From the NCBI GenBank assembly GCA_015039465.1, contig MU129998.1:409798-459859 (forward strand): a DNA stretch of 50,062 nt, read 5' to 3'. Positions 18,957 to 30,780 of the stretch are shown piece after piece. This DNA comes from Phlegmacium glaucopus (taxonomy: Eukaryota; Basidiomycota; Agaricomycetes; Agaricales; Cortinariaceae). A program made the translations under genes and the position numbers. The notes under the pieces were generated by a model that was not told the DNA's origin, searched no databases, and saw only the letters and a list, made by a program, of their open reading frames with translations. How positions within the stretch are numbered: position 1 is the stretch's first letter; each line of letters opens with the position of its first letter.

Positions 18957-21309
18957 ATGCGTCCTCTTCAACTTATCAATAGTCGTCTTCTTTCGCGTCT
19001 CAAGACTTTCGTTGGTTTCCTTCTCCGTTTCATACCTGTGTCGTGGAGATCAGTCTTTAACCGAATGCTTCCGAAGACAAAAGATGATGAAGAAGCTCTT
19101 ATCGGTCCATCGTCGTCCTCTCCCACATGCGACTTTCGTTCAACGAGACAAGACATAGACAGGATTGACAGTCCGACGAATGCGATACCTCCTATTGAAC
19201 ATTCGGACAACAGTCTGGAAACCACATCGCCACCTCCACCCGTTCCCAAGAAAAAGGCTGTCCTTATCGGAATCCAGAATTATAAAACAACGAATGATGT
19301 ATCACCAGATGACAAGGATAACAACCCCGCTGAGAACCATAGAGCTGCCGGAGAGGGGCGACTCAAAGGTCCCCATAACGACGTTCTAGATATGCGAAAG
19401 CTTCTCCTAGGTGAAGCCTTTTGCCGTTATTATTCTCAATGGCATCCTGAGATCGATTGTTCTCTTGCGACTTTTTTTTTGACTTTGCCAGATTGTTATG
19501 GCTACCACCCAGATGATATAACCGTGCTTATTGACGATTGCGATCCCGAGCACATGCAGCCCACGGAAGAGAACCTCGTAAGCGTGCATGCCATCTTCAT
19601 CCGTTTGAGCCCTTAAGCTCATAGCCCTTTCGCAAAGATACAAAGCATGAAAGATCTCGTAGCTGACGCCCGTCAGGGAGATCAATTTTTTCTTCATTGT
19701 ATGTCACTGTCTGCATGCTCTGCGTGATATCGTTCAGTGTTTCCGACATTTTAGATGCCGGCCATGGAACTCAGCTTCCTGACGATAATGACGATGAAGA
19801 AGACGGATTGGATGAATGTATGTCGATGTTTGTCTCAATTCTTACAATCTAATTATCACTTATAGGTATTATAACTTCCGACAATAAAACGATCAGGGAT
19901 GATGTGAGTTTCGTCTCTGTACCCGTTTCTACTATCCCTATTTATCTAAAGGCTAGGAGTTGAAGCGACTTCTTGTGGCTCCCCTTCCTGTTGGAAGCAG
20001 CTTTGTGGTGCGTATGCTTTGAACACTTAATATCGTACTGGAAGCCTCACAAGAGACGTATAGGCTGTTCTGGACTCATGTCACTCAGGAACTTTGCTCG
20101 GTGAGTTTAATGAACCAAGTCCCGAACCCATGGCCCGAACTATTCTGTTAGATTTGATGCACCACCGTTGTAACCGAGTCTATGTACCTTGGGTCAGCAA
20201 AGGAAATCGTCGGACCACATTCAAGAGGAACATCATAAGTAAGTAATTAAACGTAAACCGATCCATCTGTCTAACATCTTTATGCACTTTCAAGCACGAC
20301 AAGAAACTCGTAAGTCCCCACTGTCCCTCCTTAGCCAAGTAGGGTCTCTTCACGAAAGACTTTCTCCCATAGAACTTCCAGTGGACTCAGACAACTTGGA
20401 CACCGTTCAAGTACCTGTTCTTCATTTCTCAGAGGAACTAGCAGCCACAGAATCATTGATTGCCCCGCTCGACAAAGGAGCATTGGTGCCTCTCAACTTG
20501 CCACAACATGCGCAGCGTCCATGTCTCTCGGTTACCACTCACTTATCACCTATTAATTGGGCTGGTAGCTCCGCCACCCCACTTAAGTATTCAGTATCTC
20601 CTCGTCCCATCTATTGTACAGGATTGTGTCGTGATGAACCTAAAGATGATGAGCTGATGGCAGATGTGGTACGTGACATGCCCTCTTACCTCTCCTACTC
20701 TGAGTACTCAACCCATCCCTTTTTGATTTATGTAGATATCGCTATCAGCTACGAGGGACCATCAACTTACTTGGGAAGACTCTCGTGGGGCTTCACTGAC
20801 TGAGGTATGCAGGATTCTCCTCGTAAACCTGGTACCTGCGATAACTCAATACCCTTACAGGCTTTAATCAAAGTCCTAAGTAAGAGTTGTTGAATTCGTA
20901 GATGTCATCGCTCTCAATGGACCTTCTTAGGAAAGGACCCACATTCCAGTCTCAAAGACGTCTTAACCGCCGTTAGGTGATGCCGTAACTTTCTTATCAA
21001 AGAAATTGGACTGAAGATGCATTTCCTTGTGACCAACAGTTATGAACTGCAAGCCTTCTACGTAGAACTGCACAAAACATCTCGCGATTACAAGTATGGG
21101 ATAAAAAATGCCAACATTAAGAGGCAAATAAAGGGGAAGAGCCTCTTGAAGAGCCGGACAGTCGAGATGAATAACTTCCAAAACCCAGAGGTGAATGATG
21201 AATATACTATATATATTTCGTCGTATACTGATGTTGTTTTGGGGCTAAGCTATCCAGCCATCGCCCTCTGGTATTTTTTTTATCAATCCGTCAATGTCGA
21301 ACTATCTGA
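18957..21309 (+). CDS. Metacaspase-like caspase-domain protein B (531 residues, 14 exons)
   Basis: The model joins 18957-19410, 19492-19577, 19638-19698, 19755-19817, 19866-19903, 19957-20007, 20064-20100, 20152-20238, 20295-20668, 20736-20804, 20861-20879, 20931-20976, 21040-21190 and 21250-21309, in frame throughout. Catalytic blocks are FFLHYAGHGTQ (His) and AVLDSCHSGTLL (Cys). Others are KKKAVLIGIQNY, LKGPHNDVLDMRKLL, YHPDDITVLIDD and CNRVYVPWVSKG. The N-terminus begins MRPLQLINSRLLSRLKTFVG, a basic and hydrophobic stretch that could target or anchor the protein; gene C has a similar one and gene A lacks it. A Ser/Thr/Pro-rich linker with DDEEALI precedes the domain. The mini-exon of gene A is fused here to the next exon, an intron loss relative to A and C. 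This is probably the most canonical peptidase of the three. Confidence 0.87.
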
Positions 21310-22172
21310 TCTGTTTTCTTCTAGGATATGAATCGGCCATGGCCACTTTAGACCTCGAGCGTTTTTATTCCCAATTGAAGATTCCACAAATGAACTTCCC
21401 TAGGCCGGTCCCGTCACTTTGAATTCTAGCACCGGGATTTTGTCCCTTGGTGAGATTGATACGATAATTCGGAAGAGTATCCGTTAGTCGAGGACGATGT
21501 TTTTACATCATGAAAAGCTTATGGCACTTATCGGCCTTTTCATTTGTGCGTTGATGGTGTAGTACCCAACCTTTCTGTATTATTTTGGTTTGGGACTAGC
21601 CTCAAATTGTCAAAGCGCGAAGGTCTTGGTTGAGGCATGTGAACATTTGGACATCTGGGCCGATGTCACATCTGTCTGTGTTCTTAATAAAGATCGCTGG
21701 TCTATGTATTATTACTTTGATCAATCAGTCCGTTCGCTGAGATAAAATGGCTTGATCAACAGCGGAAATTGAAGAAGCGCCGACGGTCTCGACAATTGCA
21801 TTAATTTTCTCAGGCTATTCAATTCCTGGGAGAGATTTACCTTTTAATACAAAGGACATAGTAAGGATCAACTCCTTGCAGCGGTTTTATTGACTCTCCG
21901 AGTCGGAACTTTTTCTTCCCTATTACTACGGGTTCATCAATACATACCCATGAGCCATCATGCATCAATCAACTGCCGCTGATGCACAAATTATAGGTCA
22001 GTCAAGGAGCCGGAGTCCAATGAGTCAAGGACATAATACACTCACCATGCGTCCCATCGACTGCCATCCACACATTTTGTCATGCTCCATCCACAATAAT
22101 CCATCACCGATGCACCATCTCACCATCATTTAAGGAGGATTGGCACTTACGTGAAAGTTTTGTCCTTTTTTG
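21310..22172. other. Intergenic region after gene B
   Basis: No supported gene. The first 40 bp resemble the sequence after gene A. The rest shows no recognisable coding or repeat structure. Confidence 0.4.
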
Positions 22173-22633
22173 CAGCTGAATGCAAAACCCTAGGTGCATT
22201 CTCTGAATCCACTTTGTGCGCCTGTGTTTGTATAAACAACCCTCTTTTGGCTGAACGCGCCGTTCTTCGATCATAAGTGGTGTGTGAACAGCAACCGGCT
22301 CCACAGCTATGACGCAAGCTCCCGCAAGCTGTGGTGCAAGCGCACTAGAACTCTATCCCTCGCAGCCTGCAGGGACATCAAACCAAGTCGCTTTTGCGCT
22401 TCGGGAATGTAGTGGTAGGTCATGGTGGTTACAAGTCTGAAGGCAACTCGATGGCACTAACGACTACAACCTTCGGACCCTCCATTACAGTGGGGCCGTT
22501 GCTCCAGCTGCTCCACATGGAATACCGAAAAAGGACATTGGCGCGACAGGCTTGCACCAAATGCAGCTGTTTGTACAAACATGGGCGCACAAAGTAAATT
22601 CTGAGAATGCACCTAGGGTTTTGCATTCAGCTG
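22173..22633. mobile_element. Mariner-derived MITE related to the element at 12879
   Basis: The ends are CAGCTGAATGCAAAACCCTA and its inverse. The right flank is TA and the left is TG, probably a mutated TA. Terminal repeats of about 70 bp share GTGCGCCTGTGTTTGTA-type sequence with the larger element, including the subterminal GTTTGTACAAAC palindrome (one arm mutated). The interior keeps a fragment matching the transposase start (TTTGCGCTTCGGGAATGTAG). At 461 bp it is an internal deletion derivative. Confidence 0.8.
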
Positions 22634-23462
22634 TAAGCTCAGTTTAATTCCAATTCGAACGCCCAAACGCCGAAAACCTGTCTGATCCTTGTGATCTTAA
22701 TCTTGGTTTTAAAATCAATGTCCTGTCCTATCGTCCAATATGTTATTATCTCCGTAGTCGTGCAGACTAACGTCGTACTTCATCCTAATAGTCAAGTCTT
22801 CACCACTATTTCAGACGCCTGGAAGTTGATGACAAAAACAGCATTTCCCAAAGTAAGTCACCGTACAAACCCTTCATACTCCACCATAATTGACTTTGTA
22901 TTACAACAGAGATATATATGAACGAAACTGCTTTCCGGACATTTCCATACACTCTCTTTCTAGGGTCACGAAGAGGGCAGGTCACTGTACTGACCAGATG
23001 TTTCTAAACGAATACTTCTTTGTTCTGATGTCAGTTCTCCTTCCGTGTGGCTTCTGGACTTGCCAAACAGGAGCTTATGCGGTTTCGAATCCTTTTTCGA
23101 CCAATAGTGTCATGAAAATATGCTGAACTTTGGATTTAGGATTCAGAATCACTCATCGTCCATCCCATTGCTTAATGAAGATTTATCATCGTCAACTGCA
23201 AAAGTATTGCTTACCCGACATCTCCGGACACTTTCCAATTAACACAAGGTTCGTTCATAATGACCAATCGCGTAATCGGAGTACATAAATACAAGGTTCT
23301 GTCAGTCTTGTGTCAATCTGTATAATCTCTTTCCTCATGATAACAATCACTATTCATAGCATGTCTCGAGGTCGATGTTTGACAACCAGGTTTCTCCGAT
23401 GCTATTCATTCAAAGCCTCTCACATACCACATAGACGATAAATCATTTCCCCCCACTTCATC
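22634..23462. other. Upstream region of metacaspase-like gene C
   Basis: No gene supported. TACATAAATACA near 23281 could be a distal TATA element about 180 bp before the ATG. Confidence 0.35.
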
Positions 23463-25459
23463 ATGCGTCTCTGGGATATATTTCTTCGTCTTCTCTCCTC
23501 TCCGCAAAGATTGATACATTTCTGTTGGAGAGCTTTGTTTAATCGAGAGCGTCCTTCTAAACAGGATGATGAAGAGGCTCTGATTAGCTCACCCCCAGTG
23601 GTTCCCAAGAGAAAAGCACTCCTTCTCGGCATTGCAGGTTCTAAAGGGCGAAGATATGAGGAGTCTACAACTTCATCGACAGAGGGGGGGATAACCAGTG
23701 TTCATCGCGATGTGACGGATATGCGACAGGTCCTCATAGGTAATGCCTTGCTGTTCCACTTCACGCTTTCTTTTCATTCATTTTTCATCAGATATTTATT
23801 GCTACAACGCACAGGACATCACGGTGCTTACTGATGATGGTGATCCCGAGAACGTACAACCAACAGAAGAAAATATTGTTAGTGTATATTTCACTCTTCT
23901 GTTTTCTTGAACGCCCGACTTATGACAGTCTTCGTAAAGATAAAAGAAATGGGAAATCTAGTGGCCGACGCTCGTCCAGGAGATCGATTTTATTTCCATT
24001 GTATATTATTTCCAGGATTATACCTCTTCTCAGCAACACTCACGGTATTCTAGATTCGGGGCATGGAACACAGCTAGCTGACGATAACGATGACGAAGAG
24101 GACGGATGGGATGAATGTATGTATTACTGTGGTCGTTTTTCGCTTTTAATCCATTCTTATAAATATTAATAGGCATTTTGACTTCTGAGAATACGGAGAT
24201 CAGAGATGATGTAGGTCTCGTTTTCATAGTGGTTCTCCGCACCTGAGTTTAGCGGCTGGACAGACACTCAAAAAAATCATGGTGGATCCACTGCCTCCTG
24301 GATGTAGCTTCGTCGTCAGTCTTCTTTCACTCTTTTGCAAATGTTCTAGTCGTCATTGAATCGACAGTCTGTGTTCGACGCATGTCATTCAGGGACCTTG
24401 CTAGGTACGTAAGTCTACCAGGGCCGTCTTAGTCATGTAAAACTAATGACCGTTACTAGACCTGACTCACTATCGTTGCAATCGAGTTTATGTTCCATGG
24501 GTCAGCAAAGGAATTCCTCGGGTTGATCGTGAGTAGGCTCAATTTGGTACGTTGTATAACTAAATATACTGATGGAACTCAAGCTCTCCACGACAGCGCC
24601 CAGCACCGAACTCGTGAGCCGGTTTTAAACTGCCTCCTAGTCATTGCTTTACAATAATTCCCATGACTTCTAGATCTGTCACTTCCAGAGCATGATCTAT
24701 TTCTACACTCCCCTACTACCCTATCTGCTGAAGAGGCGGCAGGAGATATTCTCGTCCCGCACGGTCCACATCGCCAATTTTGTAAAGGAACATGCCGAGA
24801 GGAGTCTTATATTATGCAAAATGTCTTTCCTGTTGCAGACGTAGTATGTTCTTTTGCCAATCCTTTTGTGGCCCGGATTTGTGAATTACGATTTATTTCA
24901 GATATCTCTTTCGGCTGCGAAGGATTATCAACTTTCATGGGGGGATACTGGTTCTTCGCTCACCCAGGTAAAACCTTGAATCTGTCCGTCGCTCCGTTAT
25001 TTCATGCAGTTGCAGGCGTTGGTCAAGGTTTTAAGTGCGTTTATTTATCCTTTTTTTAGCATTCGACAATAATTATATTTTCAGGGGACGATAAAAATCC
25101 CAAGCTTACCTATCTTTTGCAAAGTGTCAGGCAAGCCTAACAGTTTACATCATATTTTATGATATAGATACACTTTTTTTTTCGCAAATAGCCACGAGTT
25201 ACATAAATTCTACCTTCATCTGCATCCCGTTTCCCATAAATACCGGAGGTGGCTCCAGAGGAGAAACCTCAAGCTGCGGAAACAAGGGAAGGCGCCTGAA
25301 CAAGGGAGAAAAGTGGAGACGGAAAACTTCCAAGATCCACAGGTATCCTCCTCAATCTTTAATGAGGTATATTATTTACTTATCTCGCAGATTTCAAGTC
25401 ATCAGCCGCTGGTACGGCTCTCAAGCCTTCTGGGTCGAATTATCACGTTGATATCTTGA
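23463..25459 (+). CDS. Metacaspase-like caspase-domain protein C (407 residues, 15 exons)
   Basis: The model joins 23463-23739, 23792-23877, 23940-24000, 24054-24116, 24173-24210, 24264-24314, 24368-24404, 24460-24532, 24597-24613, 24674-24843, 24902-24967, 25016-25034, 25085-25130, 25192-25342 and 25391-25459, in frame. Blocks are KRKALLLGIAG, GDRFYFHYSGHGTQ (catalytic His), SVFDACHSGTLL (catalytic Cys, with Ala where the family has Ser) and CNRVYVPWVSKG. The conserved tail is NFQDPQISSHQPLVRLSS. The N-terminus, MRLWDIFLRLLSSPQRLIHF, is hydrophobic and basic like that of B. The loop before HRDV has become TSV where the others have KGP. The intron after 25130 begins GCAAGC, a GC-AG intron. 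The small exon at 24597-24613 is the least certain part of the model. Confidence 0.82.
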
Positions 25460-25950
25460 TTTTAGAGCGAGGATAAACAATGGGAGTTGTAAAACTATCA
25501 TATGCACTTCAAGGTAGGTATGCACCTATGTTTCTGAAAGATATATGTATCTCCTTTCCTTCGTTTTATGTTACCAGGGTTGAATAGATCGATGGTTGCT
25601 GACTGGTTGCTCCTGAGTGGCAGTGCGGAACGTACATACATCATGTAGTATTATTGCACCTTTATGACGACATCTTGGGATATTTGCCCCCCTGTCCACG
25701 TAAAAAACTCAACTATAACTTGGCATGAGCCCTTGAGCGCCGCCCACCGCAAGCGATAAGGCCGGTGCTTCAGCGGGGAGTTGCTTGGTGACGAACAGTT
25801 TGTGCCATTTTCCATCAATGAGTAGATCATTTTCTCAATCATATTCGCCACTTAAACGCCATCCAACTTAATCGGTTGAACCGGTCGGTTCGGTGTCCAC
25901 TTAAAGTCCCTTCCCTGAGGCCTTCTTCTCTTCTGTTACTCCCATAAACC

Positions 25951-28546
25951 ATGGCCTATCCAGCAGCTAAGGAAGGCTCTGAAAAAAGTGTCAATGGATC
26001 GCTTACACAAGAGCCAACTACCAACCCCGGAGAGCTCACGTTCGAAGAAGGTACAGGAAATCTTTGTTATCTCTCCGAAATCTAACCCATTTCTATGGTA
26101 GATGTCGCCGGAGGGATGGGACGGCATCTCGGAGTATTCAGCTGCACGATGTTAATGTACGATCTATCGTATACCCCCAATCCAGCTTGAACTCATATTG
26201 GTGTGTTATACCAGCGTTGGCCGTATAATCGGGACAGGTATCTTTTCCACACCGTCTTCGATTCTCTCCTCCGTTCACTCGGTTGGGGCCTCTCTCATGC
26301 TCTGGGTCCTCGGCTTCCTGCTATCCTTTTGCGGGCTCTTCGTCTGGCTAGAGTTTGGTACTATGTACCCTCGTTCTGGTGGCGAGAAGGTATACTTGGA
26401 GGTTGTGTATAAGAATCCCAGGTTTTTGGCCACCGTTATTTTCGCCATGAATGCAATTTTGCTAGGATTCACTGCTGCTGGCTGCATCGTGAGTTTTTTG
26501 GTTCTTCTCCCATTCATTGAGAGACAACTGACTTGCGTGTGTAGGTCTTTGCCGGCAAGTAAGGCTTTTGCGCGGTTATCTTTTTTTCAGGATTTTGACC
26601 CATTTTCAGCATTCTCATCGCCGCAGGCCACACTGCAGATCCCTGGGTCGAACGAGGAATTGCCATAGGAGGTATGTTAGTTAACTCTTTGTTTTATATG
26701 CCCTTCCTCAAAAATTTCTAGTCATAGTCTTTGTGACAACCCTACACGGATTCACTCCCAGAATAGGCATCGCGTTGATGAACGTATGTACCTCTGGCCT
26801 ATTTCTAGTCGAACATTAACACTTATATTTTTGTCAGGCGTTAAGTGTATTCAAGATTCTCATCCTTCTGGTTGTCGTGATTGCCGGTACGCTTTATATT
26901 GTTCTTTTCTGATTTATTTTTACTTCAACACAATTTCGATAAGGATGGGTTGTACTCAGCGGAAAAACTCACGTTCAGGACCCACACGCAAATTTCCGCA
27001 ATGCTTTTGCTGGAAGCTCCCACAGCAGTAATGATGTGAGCCGCATGCCGAACTTAATCGAATACTCAACGAATACATGCCTAGTATGCGACGGCGATGT
27101 TCAAAGTTCTTAACGCCTATGCCGGGTGGTCGAACGTGAATTACGTGCTTAACGATGTCAAGAACCCCGTACGAACACTCAAAATCGCCGGGCCTCTTGG
27201 ATTAGGGATCTGTGCTGTTTTATATCTTCTTGCAAATGTGGCCTATTTCGCGTATGTGGCCTATTTCATTTGTCACTCTGATGTTACCCATAATGCTAGC
27301 TGTGCAGGGCTGCAACCAAAAAAGAGATCCAAAGTTCTGGAGTTACTGTCGCTGCGTTATTCTTCAAAAATGTGTTTGGGGTCAAAGCGGAGAGGGCGCT
27401 TTCGGTTTTTGTTGCGTTGAGGTGATTTTATATATCTGAATCTCTCAGGGTGGATCCTGATATCGGTCGCGTCTAGCGCCCTAGGGAACGTCATCACGGT
27501 TGTGGGTACTCTTGGTATCATTATCAAGACGCAATTCCAGGCTTACATTCTGCAACTATAGACCTACTCAGCATCGCGAGTCAATCAAGGTATTAATCTA
27601 TATTACAATATCTACATGTTAATTTTTATCTGTTTTATCCATAGAATTAGCCAAGGAAGGTATCCCACTGCCATTTGGAAATAAATTCTGGGCCTCAAAT
27701 TGGCCAACTGGAAAGTCGCCACTTCCGGGATTGATCGTGCATCTCATACCATCGGTAAGTCCTACGTTCTTTTATTTCTATCCCTTATTCAACGCTATTC
27801 TATAGCTCATTATTATCATCGCACCCCCGGCTGCTGTAGCGTATCCCTTTATCTTAGATGTTGAAGGCTATCCTCAACAAATAATCAATTTTTTCATCGT
27901 TGTTGTAAGTGTTATTATTGTCAGGGAATCGTCTGGAAACTCACAACTATCCTTCTCGTTTTGCACAGGGTCTTTTCTGGCTGAGATGGAAGAAGCCAAA
28001 CGTTAATCGGCCTTTCAAAAGTATGTCCAATTAATGAATACTTATCTCAAATACTAATTATTGTTGCCGTGTTTTAGTCTGGCTGCCACTTGCCTTCTTC
28101 TTCCTTGCCGCCGCCGTGTTCCGTAAGTCTCCTCAACAGCCTATAGGTTGTCATCACCTCTAATTTATACCTGCAACTCTAGTGATGATTGCGCCATTCC
28201 TTCCTCCCTCAAATGGTGTTGGTGACACACCTCCACTACCCTATTACCTGTCAGTGATATCTGATCACCTTCGTGCTCGCGTTTGAAGCTTATATTACAT
28301 TTCTCAATGAAACAGATATTGTCTCGTCGGGATTGCTATCATGCTCATTGGTGTACTCTATTGGGCGGTTTGGCGTGTCATCCTACCCAAAGTATTTGGG
28401 TATGAGTTGGTGCCGAACAAAGTGGTTTTAGATGATGGTACGGTTGTTAATGTCGTACGTCTGTCTTATCGTTTCACAATTTCGATGATGTGCGCTTACA
28501 TTGTGGTTCCGATATCTTTTAGTTTTCACGACGGAAAATAGAGTAG
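25951..28546 (+). CDS. mup1: MUP1-like amino-acid (methionine-type) permease, 525 residues, 19 exons
   Basis: Nineteen exons give a continuous 525-codon frame starting MAYPAAKEGSEKSV at 25951 and ending FSRRKIE with TAG at 28544. Exons include 26215-26488, a 14-bp micro-exon at 26545-26558, 27085-27251, 27308-27421 and 28316-28454. The first membrane segment has the APC-superfamily signature VGRIIGTGIFSTPSSILSS. Later landmarks are FVWLEFGTMYPRSGGEKVYL, AYAGWSNVNYVLNDVKNPVR, ASRVNQELAKEG and PFGNKFWASNWP. About twelve hydrophobic segments are present, the usual number for this plasma-membrane transporter family. Methionine specificity is inferred from overall similarity to yeast MUP1 and could be wrong; a broader amino-acid range is possible. 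No TATA box is obvious. A decayed partial duplicate lies downstream at about 30187-30780. Confidence 0.88.
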
Positions 28547-29349
28547 ATTTGCGCATTGTGTACCCCTATCATCACATTTCTTGAAATATTGTCTAGAGGA
28601 ATCTTGATTATTTATTATGTTTCCTATATAGCCCTCCATCGAGAGACTTTTGGACCTCGTAAAGCGATTCCAATAGCAGTCATACGAAAGTATAGGTATA
28701 GGCATTCGCAAATATCTTGGGCGCCACAAATTAACCAATTCAGATTATTGGCTTGGTTTGAAGAGAGCCCCGAGTTCATATGTTTAGCACCATTGGGTAG
28801 ATCTAGTTCATACTGGCCAATCAGAGGTTTGCAATTTGAAATTCATTTCGGTCAATGTTCACGCCGTAGTCACATCAGTTTTAGGTTGTAGACGGAGATC
28901 CACTGGGCTTGAGATCATGGAGATATTAGGATTACAGGTGCGTAGAAGTATTATTGCTAACCTATAATCAAAGATGCGTATCGATGATATCACGAAAAGG
29001 ACGAGCGTCTGAATATGAGCCACCAAAGGGTTGTGGGGAAGGTCCTAGGAATATGTAAGGTGATGTATAAGGGTGGTTCTGCAGATTTGAGACTTGAGTA
29101 CCATGCAATTCACGCTGTTGGTCCGGGGCTGCGTTATTCAAGTGTTCGATTGCTTTTTTTAATGCCCTTCTACCAACATTCCGATGTCATCCGATTTGAA
29201 TCTGATCCCCCGCAGGGAGAGGAACTCCAGAGGCATCCAAGAGAGAAGGCTGACATATATGCACCGGAACGAGACTCAGATAGTCATTTAAAGAGCGTCA
29301 AGTATTACACCAACGGGCTTTCAGTCGATGTTAGCAAGTGGATTACGAT
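28547..29349. other. Spacer between permease and LSM6
   Basis: Convergent intergenic region of about 800 bp. Plus-strand frames here (28556-28891 and 29015-29377) lack family motifs, and the second overlaps LSM6 exons antisense. Nothing further is supported. Confidence 0.4.
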
Positions 29350-29764
29350 CTATAGCGCTTCGGCAGTAGATATGTAAAGTACTAAAAACCGAATTCAGCG
29401 TGGAGTTCAACAGAGTGAATGTAGAAGGTGGAACACGCGCCATTATTGCCTCGAACAAACGCGTCTCCATAACGATTGGTTATAGCCCCATTTACATGCT
29501 CCTCTGTCTGTTCAAGTGCGATATTCATAAATCCATCGAGACATGAGAGTATTCCTAGAGTTTTAATGTTTTAGGAATCATCTTGAATAAGGAAGGGCGT
29601 AGAATAGAGAATGAACCTTGATAATCAACACCAGATGTCAATCTTACAATTACTCGTTTGCCAACGACTCCTTTTAGAAAGTCAGTTGGGGAACCTGTAT
29701 GTTTCTGGGCTGGTGCTGGTGGTAGTGGTGATTCATCGGATGGAGGGCGAGGACTGGCATCCAT
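29350..29764 (-). CDS. lsm6: U6 snRNA-associated Sm-like protein LSm6 (97 residues, 3 exons)
   Basis: On the minus strand exons 29764-29617, 29554-29441 and 29381-29350 encode SPTDFLKGVVGKRVIVRLTS, GVDYQGILSCLDGFMNIALE, HVNGAITNRYGDAFVRGNN and VLYISTAEAL. These are the two Sm motifs of LSm6, a subunit of the Lsm2-8 ring on U6 snRNA (splicing) and of Lsm1-7 (mRNA decay). A short Pro-rich N-terminal extension, MDASPRPPSDESPLPPAPAQ, precedes the domain. The first intron is GT-AG, 62 bp. The second must start GCGCGT to keep the invariant NNVLYIS; the alternative GT donor would give NNGATLHIYC and spoil the last strand. That makes it another GC-AG intron, or a mutated donor. Confidence 0.9.
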
Positions 29765-30186
29765 GACAAGTATATGATAGTAAGAGTGAGACGAAGCGAG
29801 TCACGGTATTGATTGATCTGAACTTTCTCGATGTCCAAACAAATGGGCTTTGCCGGACTTTTTCAAGCCCAACTTCCACCATAGTTTCCAAATCTGACTG
29901 CAGCGATGCTATCGTTCGGGAACAACCTCTAGAATTATGATATTAGCAGGTTAAACTCATCTTTGCCTGTCCTTCGAAACCACAGGTGAAATTTCACAAT
30001 GCCTGCGCTGCGACTTTAAAGGCTCACACAAACAGTAATGACAGAAATAAGGCGCTTTTACGTGAAAAAAGCCCACTAAGCGTGCTGCTCCTCTCGATTA
30101 GGCTGTGTAGTTCTTTATTTTTTGCTTATGTCGAGGTACGTGGTTGTTTTTGTTTGTTATAATCATGATGTTCATTATGCTTACTG
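29765..30186. other. Upstream region of LSM6
   Basis: About 420 bp without a gene. It should hold the LSM6 promoter, but no motif stands out. Confidence 0.35.
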
Positions 30187-30780
30187 CGCAGTGGCAATGC
30201 GAGAGGAGATCAAAAACTCTCGAAAGCAGAGAAGGTGCTTTCGGTGCGACTTGTTGCGTTGAGGTAATTTGTCTTTGACTATTTCAGGTATCCTTTGTAT
30301 ATTAATTTTATCCAGTGCGCTATGGAACCTTATCAGATGTGAGTCCTCGCATGATGTGGCTCGGATGAAAAAGATATATGAGCTCACAATCCGTATCTAC
30401 AGCTCCATGTGGCGTCGCAAGTCGGGCAAAGTATTCGTCAGTAACGCTTGTCAACTGCAACCATGCTACTAGAACCAAAGGTGTCACGCTGCCGTTTGGA
30501 ACCCACAGTTTATTGCACACCTCAGACCCCTTTGTGTTCTTTTTTCTGTCCCTTGTTAAGTATGCTGTGCTATTCTTAGGACATAATCATCATCCAGCCG
30601 TCATCTTCCGCGTATCCACTTACCTTGGGTATTGAAGGCTATGCTCAATATTTGGTCTGAGCATTCTGGGGTCTTTCTAGCATTACTATCAGAAGATCGC
30701 CCGGACGCTCACAGCCCTCCTTCTCTTTCTGCATAGCTTTTCTGGCTGAGATGGTAGAAGCCAAACGCTGGTTTTTGGAT
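30187..30780 (+). pseudogene. Decayed partial duplicate of the MUP1-like permease
   Basis: Several stretches match the intact permease in the same order. AAGCAGAGAAGGTGCTTTCG near 30224 corresponds to AAAGCGGAGAGGGCGCTTTC near 27382. ATTGAAGGCTATGCTCAAT near 30631 corresponds to the VEGYPQQ exon. TTCTGGCTGAGATGGTAGAA near 30738 corresponds to the FWLRWKK exon near 27975. The sequence between is scrambled and stop-rich, and no start or continuous frame remains. It looks like an ancient tandem duplication, now a relic. Confidence 0.75.

Noticed and set aside
29015..29377. 120-codon plus-strand frame over the LSM6 3' end
   Set aside because: It overlaps antisense to a well-supported LSM6 exon and has no motif of its own.
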